Shown piece after piece: positions 12,578-24,326 of a stretch of DNA of 64,000 nt (position 1 is the stretch's first letter; each line of letters opens with the position of its first letter). Origin of the DNA: Dugong dugon (taxonomy: Eukaryota; Chordata; Mammalia; Sirenia; Dugongidae); the NCBI GenBank assembly GCA_030035585.1, contig CM057469.1, positions 114,182,650 through 114,246,649 on the forward strand, written 5' to 3'. The notes beneath the pieces were generated by a model. That model searched no databases and was not told the origin of the DNA. It worked only from the letters and a program-made list of their open reading frames with translations. The position numbers and the translations under genes are program-made.

Positions 12578-12592
12578 AAAATGGTTGCTAAA

Positions 12593-13904
12593 ATTTTATG
12601 AGACCGATTATTTATTTATCTTATGGTGATCATTCTATGGTGAACCACATTTTATTATGCACCTGATGAGTCTGATGCATATTAAATTAGTAGTATTAAA
12701 TTAAAAGCAAAGGTTAGGGGAAAGAATAAACAAGAGAGAGACTTCAGGAGGTTGATACTTAGCACCGCTTCTCACACCTGGGCTATTATAGTGATGTCTT
12801 CTTCATTTCTATGCCTTGGGACTCAGTGGTTAACTAAACTGGGATTATTATTCTTTGGTCTGTTTTATACCAGGTGGGTCCTCTCTTACTAAGCCTGGCT
12901 ATGGTTTTCCCATGAGTCTCTAAAATACTGTCCCTGAAGGCAATCATATCAGGGACTCTGAGATTTTTACCTTTATAAGAGAGTCAAGAGAGCAGAACAC
13001 TAAAATAAATTAATAATAATAACATAATGAAATAAATTTTTCACGTCAGTGTTCCTCTCTCTTTTAGTTCATCTATTGTAGGTTCTCAAAATTATCAAAA
13101 TTGGTGGTCCCTTGAGATTTTAGTGTTACTTTAGGGCTGATGTATGATCACTTGGCATGCTTAGTCAGCTAATGAAGAGCGTGGGCTGTTTTTTTTTTTG
13201 GTTATTCATCATTCCCAAAAGTATTTGATATGGTTTAAGTTTCTGATTATACAGAGTGCTCTTGTGAATTAAGTATGATGGGTTAGCATGTGATCTGTAA
13301 GGAACTGAGAAAGAGGAGAGTTAATTGTCTTTCAAAAATACAACAACAAGAAACAAGTAGATTAATCAGTCATTGGGTGTAATATCATTTAGCATTCTGT
13401 GTGGATCTCTTATCAGTGAAGAGGATCTAATGAAGCTATAAAAGTGGTTAGCAAAATTATTTTGTATGAGAAGCACTAGAAAAACTTTTTAACTCAACTC
13501 CAAGATCTCACACCAGACTTACTAAATCATTATTTTTAAGTATGGGACTCATACATGGATGATTTGTGAAAACTCTACAGGCAATTTTTATGCAGTCAGA
13601 GTTGAGAACCACTATGTTATTTGATAAACCAAAGTCATGAACTAGCAAAGCAACTGGACATTCCTCTCCCAAATTTTACCTCATGAAATTTGCAATTGAC
13701 TAATCAATCTTGCATTCATCAGAAACTGTTCTGTTGTTATGATTAGAGAGGAAAAATAACTTGAATAAAAACCAAGCCATACTTGTATTAATGTTCAGAT
13801 AAAAACTGGAATTTCGTTGGTAACGTAAGTTATTATCTTTCCTTACTACTTATTTTTACTCTAATCCAACAGTGATAAATATGTATAATTGATTATGGTC
13901 TATT
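12593..13904. other. Mostly unrecognised sequence with a decayed hAT-type MITE
   Basis: No gene is visible. The tail of the part at about 13490-13620 ends in 'agttgagaaccacta', resembling the 'ttgagaaccactg' terminus of MER20/MER5-type hAT-Charlie nonautonomous elements. The rest matches nothing I recognise. Confidence 0.4.
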
Positions 13905-13994
13905 GGAAGCATCTAACACGGTTTGAGGCAGTTTTACTCTGTCATATAGGATTGCCATGAGTCAGAATCGACTCAGTGGCACACAACAGCAATG
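13905..13994 (+). mobile_element. AfroSINE/RTE-type 3' tail fragment
   Basis: It contains 'gttttactctgtcatata', 'gccatgagtcagaatcgact' and a terminal 'cacacaacagcaa', the 3' half of the AfroSINE/RTE tail. The tRNA-derived head is absent, so it is a 5'-truncated copy. Confidence 0.75.
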
Positions 13995-14976
13995 TGGTTT
14001 CTGATACGTATAAAATGTGATGTATAAAAATGTTTGTTTTTCCTTTTATAGAAATAGAAATTTCCAATCTGACCAAAATATAAATTAAGAGTATAAATAT
14101 AGGTATAATAATTTAACTTTTAATATGATACTGTATATCATTGCTTGCAACAATAGAGGTTAGCTTTGTTGAGAAGGAAGAGAAATGCACAAAGGTTTTT
14201 CCTACTTGTCATGATATATTTACAGAGAAATTACAATCATTCTTATTTACATTTTCTTCATTACCACATTATGAGTGGTGAAGGATAATTAATTTCAACT
14301 TTGAAACAATTCACAGATCAGTGAACCCAGCTAATAGGCTCTTCAAAATTTAATCTCATGACTCTGAAAATTGAGAGATTGTCTCCCTTCTGAATGGCAG
14401 CAGACTGTTTGCTCTGTATCTCCAATTATTTCTAAAATCAAACGCTGGAAAAATAAAAGCCTGTCTGTGTAAAACCACTATATTACTCATTGTAAGACAC
14501 ACTGAAACTCTAAAAGGTGGGCAAGAAATCTAGAGGAGTTTATCCATTACACTGTATTGAAAGGAAACACTTTTAACCTTTCAAAGAAAACATTCTGACC
14601 GATATATGGAAACATAATAACACATTGTCACCAAATTAGAGGACATGTTGTGAAAGAACGATGATTTTTAAGTTTATTTGAAGTCCACGTAGTTTAACAG
14701 AGTATATAAACGAGATGTCTTCTAGAAAACATGGGCTTCTTTTCTATCTAACTTGCAGAAATAATTATTCACAAGTAATTTTCTTTAATCAGGGCAGTTT
14801 TCTTAGCTAGAAGACTCAACACTAATCTTTTGGTGATACTAGTTATGTGAAACATAGAAACATTTTAAACTTGGATACTTTTAATACAAGACACAGAAGA
14901 CAGAATAGTTAAGAGTTATAAAACTGTAGTGTTACAAATTAGGATTGTGGCCTAATTCTACCAAAGATTAAAAATA
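13995..14976. other. AT-rich sequence, nothing recognised
   Basis: About 1 kb with no open frame of note and no named repeat that I can see. Confidence 0.45.
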
Positions 14977-15163
14977 TCAGTTGATTTCAAGTCATCTCCA
15001 ACTCATAGTGACCCTGTCAATCTCAGAGTAGAACTGTGCTCCATAGGGTTTTCAGAAGTACACTGTCAGGGCGTTTTTTGAGGCACCTCTGAGTGCACTG
15101 GATCCTCCAGCAGTTAAGTTAGCAGCTGACTGAGTTAACCTGTTGCACCACGCAGGGACTCAG
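14977..15163 (-). mobile_element. AfroSINE, long type, minus strand
   Basis: The plus strand shows the tail complement first ('ccaactcatagtgaccctgt', 'ctccatagggttttc'). It then shows the reverse of the tRNA-like head ('agcagctgactgagttaacc', 'ttgcaccacgcagggact'). The middle resembles the longer AfroSINE variant also seen at 51062-51270. Confidence 0.82.
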
Positions 15164-17387
15164 TTTGATTAAAATAGCACTTTGTATTATGTGGGATCCT
15201 GTGCTTTCCATTCCTTCATATGTAAAGGTAGCAATACGTTTCAATGAAAGGAAAGATGTAAATCAAAATGAAAATCTGCCTGTAAAAAATAAAAAAGCAG
15301 TTTAAACAACTGTAAATAGATGGACTTTTGATTGTTTTGTTTGTTCCCAGGGGTATTTCCTGTTTGTTTTTAACAGGGTGCAAAACATACCTTGTTTCTT
15401 TTAAAGCTACTTAGACTTTACAGTTTGTCTAGGGCTGATAGCACAAATATAAAACTCTCACAGAAGATACACTTTATATATTTTTAGTCTACTCTGAAAT
15501 AGATGCTCTGTGAAATTTTTAAGATTGCTTTTCTGTTAAACTGTACATATTTAAGTGATTTGTAAGAAAATGAATATCTTTTATGCTCCTAAATTTTATA
15601 TGTATTGAATATTGAGAATTTATAATTTTGAATATGCATAATAAAATGAGCCTGAAAAATGAAAATTTTACCTTATTGATTATAACATAAATTATTACTG
15701 AAAAGATTTCCAGTAGACACTGCTAACATAAACTATGTGCAGAAAATATATTAAAAAACCAACAAGAATGACATTTCATAAGGTTTTATCCTGGAATAGT
15801 GTTTGTCCCGAGGAAGTTTGTTTGTAATCTTTATGTCACATAGGCTATATATTAAGCAATAATTACTACTAACAAAATGTAATATTGCACAAATTACCAG
15901 AGCCATCTTTTTTATTAACACAACTTAATAAAAAACAAGAAAGCTATTGGTAAAACTATTACATTACTATTCCTCTGAGATTTGAACTACAATTGCAGTC
16001 ACTTTTACTGTGCTGCATGAGAGACAGGAGGAATGTGGGAGGCAGCTGGCAATCCACTCACGTATTTATATTTCCCCCTGCGTTTGAATTGTTAAGAGTT
16101 TTTGCTAATAGAACTGGAAATGAATAGTAGCCTATTCCCTTCGTATTAAACTCAGTGATTCTTGGTCTATAGCGCAGATTTCAAACACAGGATAGAGATG
16201 GCATATTGTGTGTCTGTGACCTCTTGTCACAACCTAACAGTAACGTGGAGAAACTAAGGAATTGCAAGACATACAGAAAAGTTAAGATGTTGCCTAGCAA
16301 CGTTTCAAAATATGAAAACCACAGAAGATTCACCAGGAATGAAAGGAAGTGAAATCACTTAAAAACTATTTTAGATATAGTTTCTCAGTTTCTAAGTCAT
16401 CTAGGTAGAAAGAGAGAGCTAAGCAGAAATGGACTCATTTTCCATGCATCTGAGAAGCAATAGAGGGATAGATAGAAATAAAGACAGGCTTTTCCAGTCA
16501 TCACCACAAATTCACAGCAGGGTAGTAAAATTGCCATAAAAAAAAAAAATCAAAAATGGGTTCCAAATTTAACAGTAGTAAAATATAAATCTAATATGAA
16601 AATAAAGAATTGAGTCACAATATTATTAAGTCTGGATTCAAAGTGGCATTCATTAAATCATTTCTAGTTCTTTTTATTTCATGAAATACTAGATATATAA
16701 ATTTACTTCTTAATTTATATTACAGTTTTAAGTTATATTAAATATATAGTATATATTTATTTTTATAATCACTGAACCTCATAATTCAGATGGTTTTCTT
16801 GCAAATGTCTCTCGAAAGCAGTAAGTGTGGGACATAAGACTTCCTCTAAAGGATCTGTGATACAATCAAAGCAAACAAACAAAATCATGGGGTTTGACGT
16901 TAGAATATACCTGTCAATGATGTTATCTGTCAATTGGTGTTATTAAACTAGATTTGACTGAAGCCACCAGAAATTTCATCCTAAAGAACTGTTGTAATTT
17001 ACATTTTCAAAAAGACAAATGTTTCTGTCCCCCTCTTTAGATGAGGAAGAATGAAAAGTGATGAATTAGAACAAGTGCCACCACTGTGAATTGTTGGCTC
17101 AGACTTTATCACACACAGCTCGGTCTTCTGAAGTCCACACCACTCTATCCACAGCAGATCTTACAACAGGGCTAGTCAAGTGAGGAACATGCATCAGAGA
17201 TGTGTTGAATGAGAGAACACAGATCTCATGAGGAGAAGTGAATGTCAAATGCCTGAATCGAGAAGTAAGAGGTGTAGAGTTGAGCAGCAAATGGTCCTTC
17301 ATCTAGGCCACTTTAATGAAACTACTTTTATCCATAACATGAACAAGGGTGAATGGGAAAAAAAAAAAAAACCCCAAAAAAACGGCC
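15164..17387. other. Unrecognised AT-rich sequence containing an X-box-like palindrome
   Basis: About 2.2 kb without coding frames or clear repeats. The part at 15990-16330 is less AT-rich and includes a 13-bp inverted repeat described separately. A 67-codon minus-strand frame at 17099-17302 has no recognisable similarity. Confidence 0.45.
16289..16301. promoter_or_regulatory. RFX X-box-like palindrome
   Basis: The sequence GTTGCCTAGCAAC has perfect 5-bp inverted arms (GTTGC/GCAAC) and fits the RFX-family X-box consensus, an RYYNYY half-site and an RRNRAC half-site. RFX factors bind such sites in ciliary and other promoters and enhancers. No gene start lies nearby in this window. Whether it is used is unknown. 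Confidence 0.4.
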
Positions 17388-17402
17388 TAACGATGTACTG
17401 GA

Positions 17403-17530
17403 AACCCTGGTGGTGTAGTGGTTAAGAGCTATGGCTGCTAATCTACCAGGCGCTCCTTGGAAACCCTATGGGGCAGTTCTACTTTGTCATATAGTGTTGA
17501 GTCGAAATCGACTCAACAGCAATGAGTTTT
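17403..17530 (+). mobile_element. AfroSINE, plus strand
   Basis: It has the head 'ccctggtggtgtagtggtta', the body 'ccttggaaaccctatggggc' and the tail 'cgactcaacagcaatgagtt'. The flanks 'taacgatgtactgga' (17388-17402) and 'taatgatgtactaga' (17531-17545) form a TSD with two mismatches. The body is short and lacks part of the middle. Confidence 0.88.
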
Positions 17531-17690
17531 TAATGATGTACTAGAATTATGTACTTCAGACTTAGAAGTCTTAGAGGTCAGACTGAGAAACTAGAGTGGG
17601 ATAGATTTTGCCTCTCTGGTTTTTATAATGACTGTGTGAGTTTGTGTATACTAATTCTGCAACAAAAAATAATTGTGTTAATACAAACAT

Positions 17691-19054
17691 GTTGTTGTTG
17701 TTAGGCACCATTGAGTCAGTTCCAATCCATAGCGACCCTATGTACAACAGAACCAAACACTGCCCTATCCTGCGCCATCCTCACAATCATTGTTATGCTT
17801 GAGTCCATTGTTTCAGCCACTGTATCAATCCATCTTGTCGAGGGTCCTCTTTTTTGCTAACCCTCTACTTTATCAAGCATGATGTCCTTCTCCAGGGACT
17901 CATCCTTCCTGATAATATGTGCAAAGTATGTGAGATGTAGTCTCGCCATCCTTGTTTCTAAGGAGCATTCTGGTTGTACTTTTTCCAACACAGATTTGTT
18001 TGTTCTTTTGGCAGTTCATAGTACATTCAGTATTTATTCACCAACACCACAATTCAAAAACGTCAATTTCTTCTTTGGTCTTCCTTATTCGTTGTCTAAC
18101 TTTCGCATGCACATGAGGCGATTGAAAACACCATGGCTTGAGTTAGGTGCACCTAACTTCAAGGTGACATCTTTGCTTTTCAACATTTTAAAGATGTCTT
18201 TTGCAGCAGATTTGCCCAATGCAATCACCTTTTGATTTCTTGACTGCTGCCTCCATGGATGTTGATTGTGGGTCCAAATAAAATGAAATCCTTGACAGCT
18301 TCAACCTTTTCTCCTTATATCATGATGTTGCTGACTGGTCTGGTTGTGAGGATTTTTGTTTTCTTTATGTTGTGTAATCCATACTGAAGGCTTTGGTCTT
18401 TGATCTTCATCAGTAAGTGCTTCAAGTCCTCTTCACTTTCAACAATCAAGGTTGTATCATCTCCATAACACAGGTTGTTAATGCATCTTCCTCCAATCTT
18501 GATGCTCCATTCTTCTTCAAAAGTTCATCTTCTCAGATTTTTGCTCAGCATACAGATTGAATAGGTATGGTGAAAGGATACAACCCTGACACAAACCCTT
18601 TCTGACTTGAAAACACTCAGTATCCCCTTGTTTCATTTGAATGACTGCCTCTTGATCTGTGTACAGATTCCTCATGAGCACAATTAAGGGTTCTGGAATT
18701 CCTACGCTTTGCAATGTTATCCAGAATTTGTTAGGATCCACTCAACTGAATGCTTTTGCATAGTCAACAAAACACAGGCAAACATCTTTCTGGTATTCTC
18801 TACTTTCAGCCAGGATCCGCTGACATCAGCAATGATATCCCTGGTTCGAAGTCCTCTTCTGAATCCAGCTTGAATTGCTGGCAGTTCACTGTCGATACAC
18901 TGCTGCAGCTGCTTTTGAATGATCTTCAGCAATATTTTCTTGCCTGTGATATTAATAACATTGTTTGATTATTCTGCATTCAGCTGGATCACCTTTCTTG
19001 GGAATAGGCACAAATATGGATCTCTTCCAGATGGTTGGCCAGGTAGCTGTCTTC
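17691..19054 (-). pseudogene. RTE reverse transcriptase, C-terminal half (broken)
   Basis: On the minus strand an open piece at 18517-18741 reads RKGLCQGCILSPYLFNLYAE, a reverse-transcriptase finger/palm signature (Q-G-x-x-L-S-P). The piece upstream (18717-18932) keeps AIQAGFRRGLRTRDI. Frameshifts separate them and the YADD region is degraded. The start of the protein is on the other strand because of the 5' inversion, so no contiguous ORF exists. Confidence 0.8.
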
Positions 19055-20831
19055 AGCAGGGCCACTCATAGTGGACAGGTTTCAGCTGAGATTCCAGACT
19101 AAGACAGAATAGGAAGAAGGACCCGGCAGTCAACTTCTGAAAAGAATTAGCCAATGAGAATCTTATGAATAGCAGAGGAACATTGTCTGATATAGTGCTA
19201 GGAGATGAGCCCCCCAGGTTGGAAGGTACTCAAAAGACAACTGGGGAGGAGCTGCCTCTTCAAAGCAGAGTTGACCTTAATGATGTGGTTGGAGTCAAGC
19301 TTTCGAGACCTTCACTTGCTGATGTGGCATGACTCAAAATGAGAAGAAACAGCTGCAAACATCCATTAATAATTGGAACCTGGAATGTACAAAGTATGAA
19401 CCTAGGAAAATTGGAAATCATCAAAAATGAAATAGAACATATAAACATAAATATCCTAGGCATTAGTGAGCTGAAATGGACTGATATCGGCCATCTTGAA
19501 TAGGACAATCATATCGTCTACTATGTCAGGAATGACAACTTGAAGAGGAATGGCATTGCATTTATCATCAAAAAGAACATTTCAAGATCTATCCTGAAGT
19601 AAAACGCTGTCAGTGATAGGATAATATCCACACACCTACAAGGAAGACCAGTTAATAAGACTCTTATTTCGATTTACACACCAAGCACTAAGGCCAAAGA
19701 TGAAAAAATTGAAGATTTTTACCAACTTCTGCAGTCTGAAATTGATCAAACATGCCGTAAGGATTCATTGATAATTACTAGTGATTGGAATATGAAATTT
19801 GAAAATGAAGAAGAAGAATGGGTATTTGGAAAATATGGCCTTGGTGATAGAAACGATGCTGGAGATCGCATGATAGAATTTTGCAAGACCAACGACTTCT
19901 TCACTGCAAATACCTTTTTTCACAAGCATAAGTGGCGAGGATACACGTGGACCTCACCAGATGGAATACATAGGAATCAAATCCACTATATCTGTGGAAA
20001 GAGATGACGGAAAACTCAGTATCATCAGTCAGAACAAGGCCAGGGGCTGACTGCATAAGAGACCATCAATTGCTCATATGCAAGTTCAAGTTGAAATTGA
20101 AAAAAAATTAGAACATGTTCACGAGAGCCAAAGTATGAATTTGAGTATATCCCACCTGAATGTAGAGACCATCTCAAGAACGGATTTGATGTGTTGAACA
20201 CTAACGACCGAAGACCAGACTAGTTGTGGAATGACATCAAGGACATCATACAGGAAGAAAGCAAGAGGTCATTAAAAAGACAAGAAAGAAAGAAAAGACG
20301 AAAATGGATGTCAAAGGAGACTCTGAAACTTACTCCTGAACTTTGAGTAGCTAAAGCAAAAGGAAAAACGATGAAGTAAAAGAACTGAACAGAAGATTTC
20401 AAAGGGCAGCTTGAGAAGACAAAGTAAAGTATTATAATGACGTGTGCAAAGAGCTGGAGATAGGAAACCAAAAGGCAAGAATACGCTCAGGATTTCTCAA
20501 GCTGAAAGAACTGAAGAAAAAACTCATGCCTCGAGTTGCACTACGGAAGGGTTCTACAGGGAAAATACTAAACACCACGGAAGCATCAGTAGAAGGTGGA
20601 AGGAATACACAGAGTCACTATACCAAAAAGAATTGCTCGACATTCAGCCATTTCAGGAGGTAGCATATGATCAGGAACCGATGGTACTGAAGGAAGAAGT
20701 CCAAGCTGCACTGAAGGCATTGGTGAAAACCAAGGCTCCCAGAACTGATGGAATAGCAATTGAGATGTTTCAACAAATGGCCGCAGCACTGAAAGTGCTC
20801 ACTCGTCTATGCCAAGAAATTTGGAAGACAG
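19055..20831 (+). pseudogene. RTE 5'UTR and apurinic endonuclease half (broken)
   Basis: This is the inverted 5' portion of the element. The non-LTR retrotransposon AP-endonuclease domain runs from about 19330. A stretch at 19768-20007 keeps ITSDWNMKF (the family's G/S-D-W/F-N active-site context) and TWTSPDGIHRNQIHYI (S-P-D/R-x-x-D/H region). Stops at about 19502, 19600, 20005 and 20220 break it. It ends abruptly at the twin-priming breakpoint before the RT core. Confidence 0.8.
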
Positions 20832-20842
20832 AAAATATAAAC

Positions 20843-21240
20843 ATAACTACCACTTATTGACAACTAGTTACGTAAAAATAACTACCACTTATTGACATGG
20901 TGGCCGCAACAATAGGCTCAAGCATAACAATGATTGTGAGGATGGCGCAGGACCAGGTAGTGTTTTGTTCTGTTGTGCATAACGTCGTTATCAGTTGGAA
21001 TTGACTCCAGGGCACCTAATAGCAAAAACAACAGTATGTGATCGGGCATTATGCTCAGTCTTTCCCTAGATTATCTCATTTACTCTTTATGATAACTTGT
21101 GAAATTTGTATTTTGATATCTATTTTACATATACATAAACTGAGGGTCAGAGTGATGAATTATCTTACCCGAGATTATACAGTTATTTTATAGTGAGACC
21201 AGGATACAAATGAATGCTTCTCTGACTCCACAGCTCCATA
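20843..21240 (-). mobile_element. MIR SINE (minus strand), split by an RTE 3' fragment
   Basis: 'ctaccacttattgaca' at 20847-20862 and, beyond the inserted RTE piece, 'tatgtgatcgggcattatg...' (21034) with 'ttatctcatttactctttatg' and 'cataaactgagggtcaga' match the 3' to 5' order of the ancient mammalian MIR on the minus strand. The MIR is older than both neighbouring RTE insertions. Confidence 0.75.
20898..21033 (+). mobile_element. Short RTE LINE 3' end inside the MIR
   Basis: It contains 'gcaacaataggctcaagcat', 'ggatggcgcaggaccaggta' and the terminal 'ggcacctaatagca', the last ~135 nt of the RTE. Immediately before it (20878-20897) lies an exact 20-bp copy of MIR sequence also present at 20843-20862, so its 5' junction is unusual. 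Confidence 0.82.
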
Positions 21241-21612
21241 AAACAACATAGCATACTTAATTTTTTTAAAACAGTGCCTTATATTTCTCTCTAAGATACA
21301 CAACGAATTATGCAGAGTCTAATTTAAACATTCCATTCATTCATTGTGCATTATTTTTCACACAAGAAATTGTCTCATGTATATGTAGGAAATGAGAGAA
21401 CACTTTTAATGCACAATTATCGGTCTGAGAAGGTTGGACGATTTAAGCTAAGGTTGAAAACATAAGCATATAACTCTATTACTTGCCATTATTTTATTAT
21501 TATTTTTTTTAAACTAAAAACTACTTAATTCAACACCAATATCCCAACAACTATCTGGTTTTCTTTGTTGACTTATGCATGACTTAGGCTATTTTGTTTA
21601 CTCCTTTGTCAA

Positions 21613-21615
<3 letters not shown>
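21241..21615. other. AT-rich sequence, nothing recognised
   Basis: No ORF or repeat identified between the MIR and the TA microsatellite. Confidence 0.45.

Positions 21616-21677
<62 letters not shown>
21616..21677. repeat. (TA)n microsatellite
   Basis: About 31 uninterrupted TA dinucleotides. An AfroSINE begins directly at its right edge, and TA-rich sequence resumes after that SINE (about 21833-21848), so the SINE probably inserted into the repeat. Confidence 0.97.
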
Positions 21678-21681
<4 letters not shown>

Positions 21682-21830
21682 CCTGCTGCTGTCGAATCTA
21701 TTCTGACTCATAGCGACCCCATAGGACAGAGTGGAACTACCCCAGAGAGTTTCCAAGGAGTTGATGGTGGATTCAAACTGCCAATCTTTTGGCTAGCATC
21801 CTACCTCTTAACCCCTGCACCACCAGGGCT
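21678..21830 (-). mobile_element. AfroSINE, minus strand, within TA repeat
   Basis: The reverse complement of the AfroSINE: 'ctgactcatagcgacccc' (tail), 'gatggtggattcaaactgcc', and 'aacccctgcaccaccagggc' (head). TA-rich sequence lies on both sides. Confidence 0.9.
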
Positions 21831-21832
21831 TT

Positions 21833-22700
21833 TATACATATATATATCTGTTACAAGTATAAATCCTGTATGGTACATAAAAATTGAATGGCAAACTGTT
21901 TAAAAATTGTTAAGAACATGTTATAAAAGTGTGCTTGAATTAATTTAACTTTTCAAAATTTCCCAATCTGATCTCACACCATTTTTCTAAATTCACACAT
22001 TTTGTTGCAAAATTTCAATACAGATAGTAGCTAAAAAAATTGATTGTAAAACAAAAATTTTGTAGTAAACTTTGTTTTCAACCTAGCTCTCCATTTATTA
22101 AAACTAGTGCCTTAGGATAATTCCAAGTTTTTATATACACATGTTGAATGAAGTGCTCTAGGCACTAGCAATTTCAGGTATTTGATATTCAGCAGACATG
22201 CTCCTAAAAGTCAATGCATGCTTTAAAATTTTCACTGCATATCCATGTGTTACTGCTGAGCTCTTAAAATCATTGCTTTGTTATGCTACCATAAGTTGGC
22301 AAGATGACTTTTGCACATAATACCTTAAATTTTGAAGTAAAAAAGGTAGAAGTTGTGCTTTCTAAAAATTATGCGAAGTGTTATGCTTAAATAGTATAGC
22401 TAGAATTATCTATTTTATGTTTTCAAAATAAATAATAAATCTGTACATCTTAAGCTTTTAAAATATATTTATAAAATCGTTATTACTGCTCAATATAGAT
22501 TATTTTAAAGGTATGGCTAAGCCAAAATATTTGTATCTGCATATATGTTTATGTATTTGTTAGCATCATTTTTGAAATGCATATTTTACTTAAATTTAAC
22601 CATGTGTTATGACCACGTCTATCTACATCTACTTCTTAGTTATTATTATTTATTGTAGGTATGTATGTACCATAATTTTTTTATCCAGTTCCAAATAGTT
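21833..22700. other. AT-rich sequence, nothing recognised
   Basis: No gene or clear repeat. Many AT-rich tracts and no ORF of note. Confidence 0.45.
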
Positions 22701-22704
22701 GGAT

Positions 22705-23020
22705 ATATATCGGTCAGTGGTAGAATTCTTGCGTTCCATGCGGGAGACTCTTTAAATTTCTGGCAATGCACCTCATGTGCAGCCACCACCCGCCCGTCAG
22801 TGGAGGCTTGAGGGTTGCTATGATGCAGAACAGGTCAGCGGAGCTTCAAGATTGAGACAGAGTAGGATAAAAGGCCTGGCGATTTACTTCAGAAAATCAG
22901 CCAATGAAAACCCTTTGAATCAAAATGGAACATTGCCCAGTTTGAAACCAGTCACAGGAATGGCGTAGGATGGGGCAGCGTTTCATTCAGTTTCGCATGG
23001 GGTCACCAGGAGTCGGTAAC
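22705..23020 (+). mobile_element. tRNA-Gly-headed composite SINE with RTE-derived body
   Basis: The head matches tRNA-Gly: 'cggtcagtggtagaattctt' holds the A box, and 'ttccatgcgggaga' and 'tggcaatgcacc' are the anticodon arm and acceptor end. The B box is mutated. The rest ('gcggagcttcaagattgaga', 'ggcctggcgatttacttcag', 'ggcgtaggatggggcagcg') mirrors the RTE 5'UTR followed by the RTE 3' end. So a tRNA promoter is joined to a deleted RTE. It ends at a CA microsatellite. A second copy is at 34773-35105. Confidence 0.8.
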
Positions 23021-23023
23021 TCC

Positions 23024-23060
23024 ACGCACACACACACACACGTATACACACATATATAAT
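23024..23060. repeat. (CA)n-rich microsatellite
   Basis: A run of CA dinucleotides broken by 'cgtata', directly at the 3' end of the tRNA-Gly SINE and probably grown from its tail. Confidence 0.9.
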
Positions 23061-24311
23061 TAGGTCCCTTTTTTTTTTTTTTTTGGGTATTGTCATCATA
23101 TCTGTCATTTTCTGATTATTTATGTAAGATAAATTCTTTTAAGTGGAATTACCAAGTCAAAAGGTATGAGTCTTTTAAAAGGGTTTTTCATGTGCATTGC
23201 CTTTGTGCTTCATTAACTAACAACAGAAATCAAATTCGTTGCCCTTCATTGCATAATGCAGTCTCAACCGGTTCTCCAACAACAGGCTAAAGGGGCAATA
23301 GCTCCCATGGGGTGGGATGGTACCTCCTTGTACTAGCTCTACTGTAATTTACAATGGCTTTTAGATACATTGTTGATTGGCCTTCTGTTGCAGAACCTTA
23401 AGCTTGATAGTTTTCATTAAGCCACACCTGAGACATCGGGAGCAGATATATCCCCAAATGCTATGCAAATATGATACCGCTAGTATTCAAATGGTTAATC
23501 ATTCTTTTGCAGCTGATAAATCCTTAATCGCGTTCCTCCTCTCATCCCCAAAGCAGTTAACCTGTGGCCAATTAGTGGTAAATTCAATACAATTTTCTGT
23601 GATGCTGATACCTATCCAAGTTGGGGATATGAAAAACAACTATATTTGGAGAAGAGTTCAATACATGTGACACTGATTTTCAATTTATTTTTCCTCAATC
23701 AAACTATAAAGTATTGAAATAGAAGAAATAAAACAAAAACGAAATGCCAAGCAAGAACTGCAGTTGATGAGATGAAATTCCTATTGTTCTTTTAATCATT
23801 TTACAAGTAAAATTAAACAGTACTTGATATTGCCTATGCTTTTCTAAAGTAGTAGCTTTATTCTGCTGTTACATATTTTTACAGTTTACTTTGGGTATTA
23901 AAATTCTATAGATTAAAATATAAATGGGTTAGAGACCATCGTGAAATTTTCTCCCATATATGCAATACTAGTCACTGTTTGCTTTTTAGTCGTGCTTCTT
24001 CATTATTATACTTATCTATCCAATATTCTAAATTTCAGGGCTTCATATATTCCTTAACAAACGTGAGATAGATCTTTTCTGTTTTTGACAGGCAGTGTTT
24101 ATGACTGTTTTTAAAATGTAGTTATTCAATGTGTATACACACATCACATTAATGTGTGTATGTATATATTCATGTATTTAACATTTTGACATTTGATTTG
24201 CTTCTGTATAGAGAGAAGGGTTAAAAAGAAAACAATTATAATGAAATATTGTGTGTGAAATGAGATGCTTAACATATTATTAACTAACAAAGTGCAATTC
24301 AAACACAGGTT
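23061..24311. other. Unrecognised sequence
   Basis: A 97-codon frame at 23377-23670 and a 66-codon frame at 23090-23290 show no recognisable domain and no splice context, and are likely chance. No repeat identified. Confidence 0.4.
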
Positions 24312-24326
24312 AAAAAGATACAAATA

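Larger units (their letters stand above)
17691..20833 (-). mobile_element. Near full-length RTE LINE with twin-primed 5' inversion
   Basis: The 3' half lies on the minus strand (17691-19054). The 5' half lies on the plus strand (19055-20831), starting about 78 nt inside the element's 5'UTR. Both halves end at the same internal point: 'gaagacag' occurs as its complement at 19047-19054 and directly at 20824-20831. The inverted half has its breakpoint end facing the outer target site. That is the structure made when a second primer copies the RNA from inside. Flanks 'aatacaaacat' (17680-17690) and 'aatataaacat' (20834-20844) form an 11-bp TSD with one mismatch. Together they represent nearly the whole RTE, but both coding halves carry stops. 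Confidence 0.88.

Noticed and set aside
21616-21677. (TA)n tract as a replication origin or matrix-attachment element
   Set aside because: A plain dinucleotide microsatellite explains it. No accompanying motif supports a special function.
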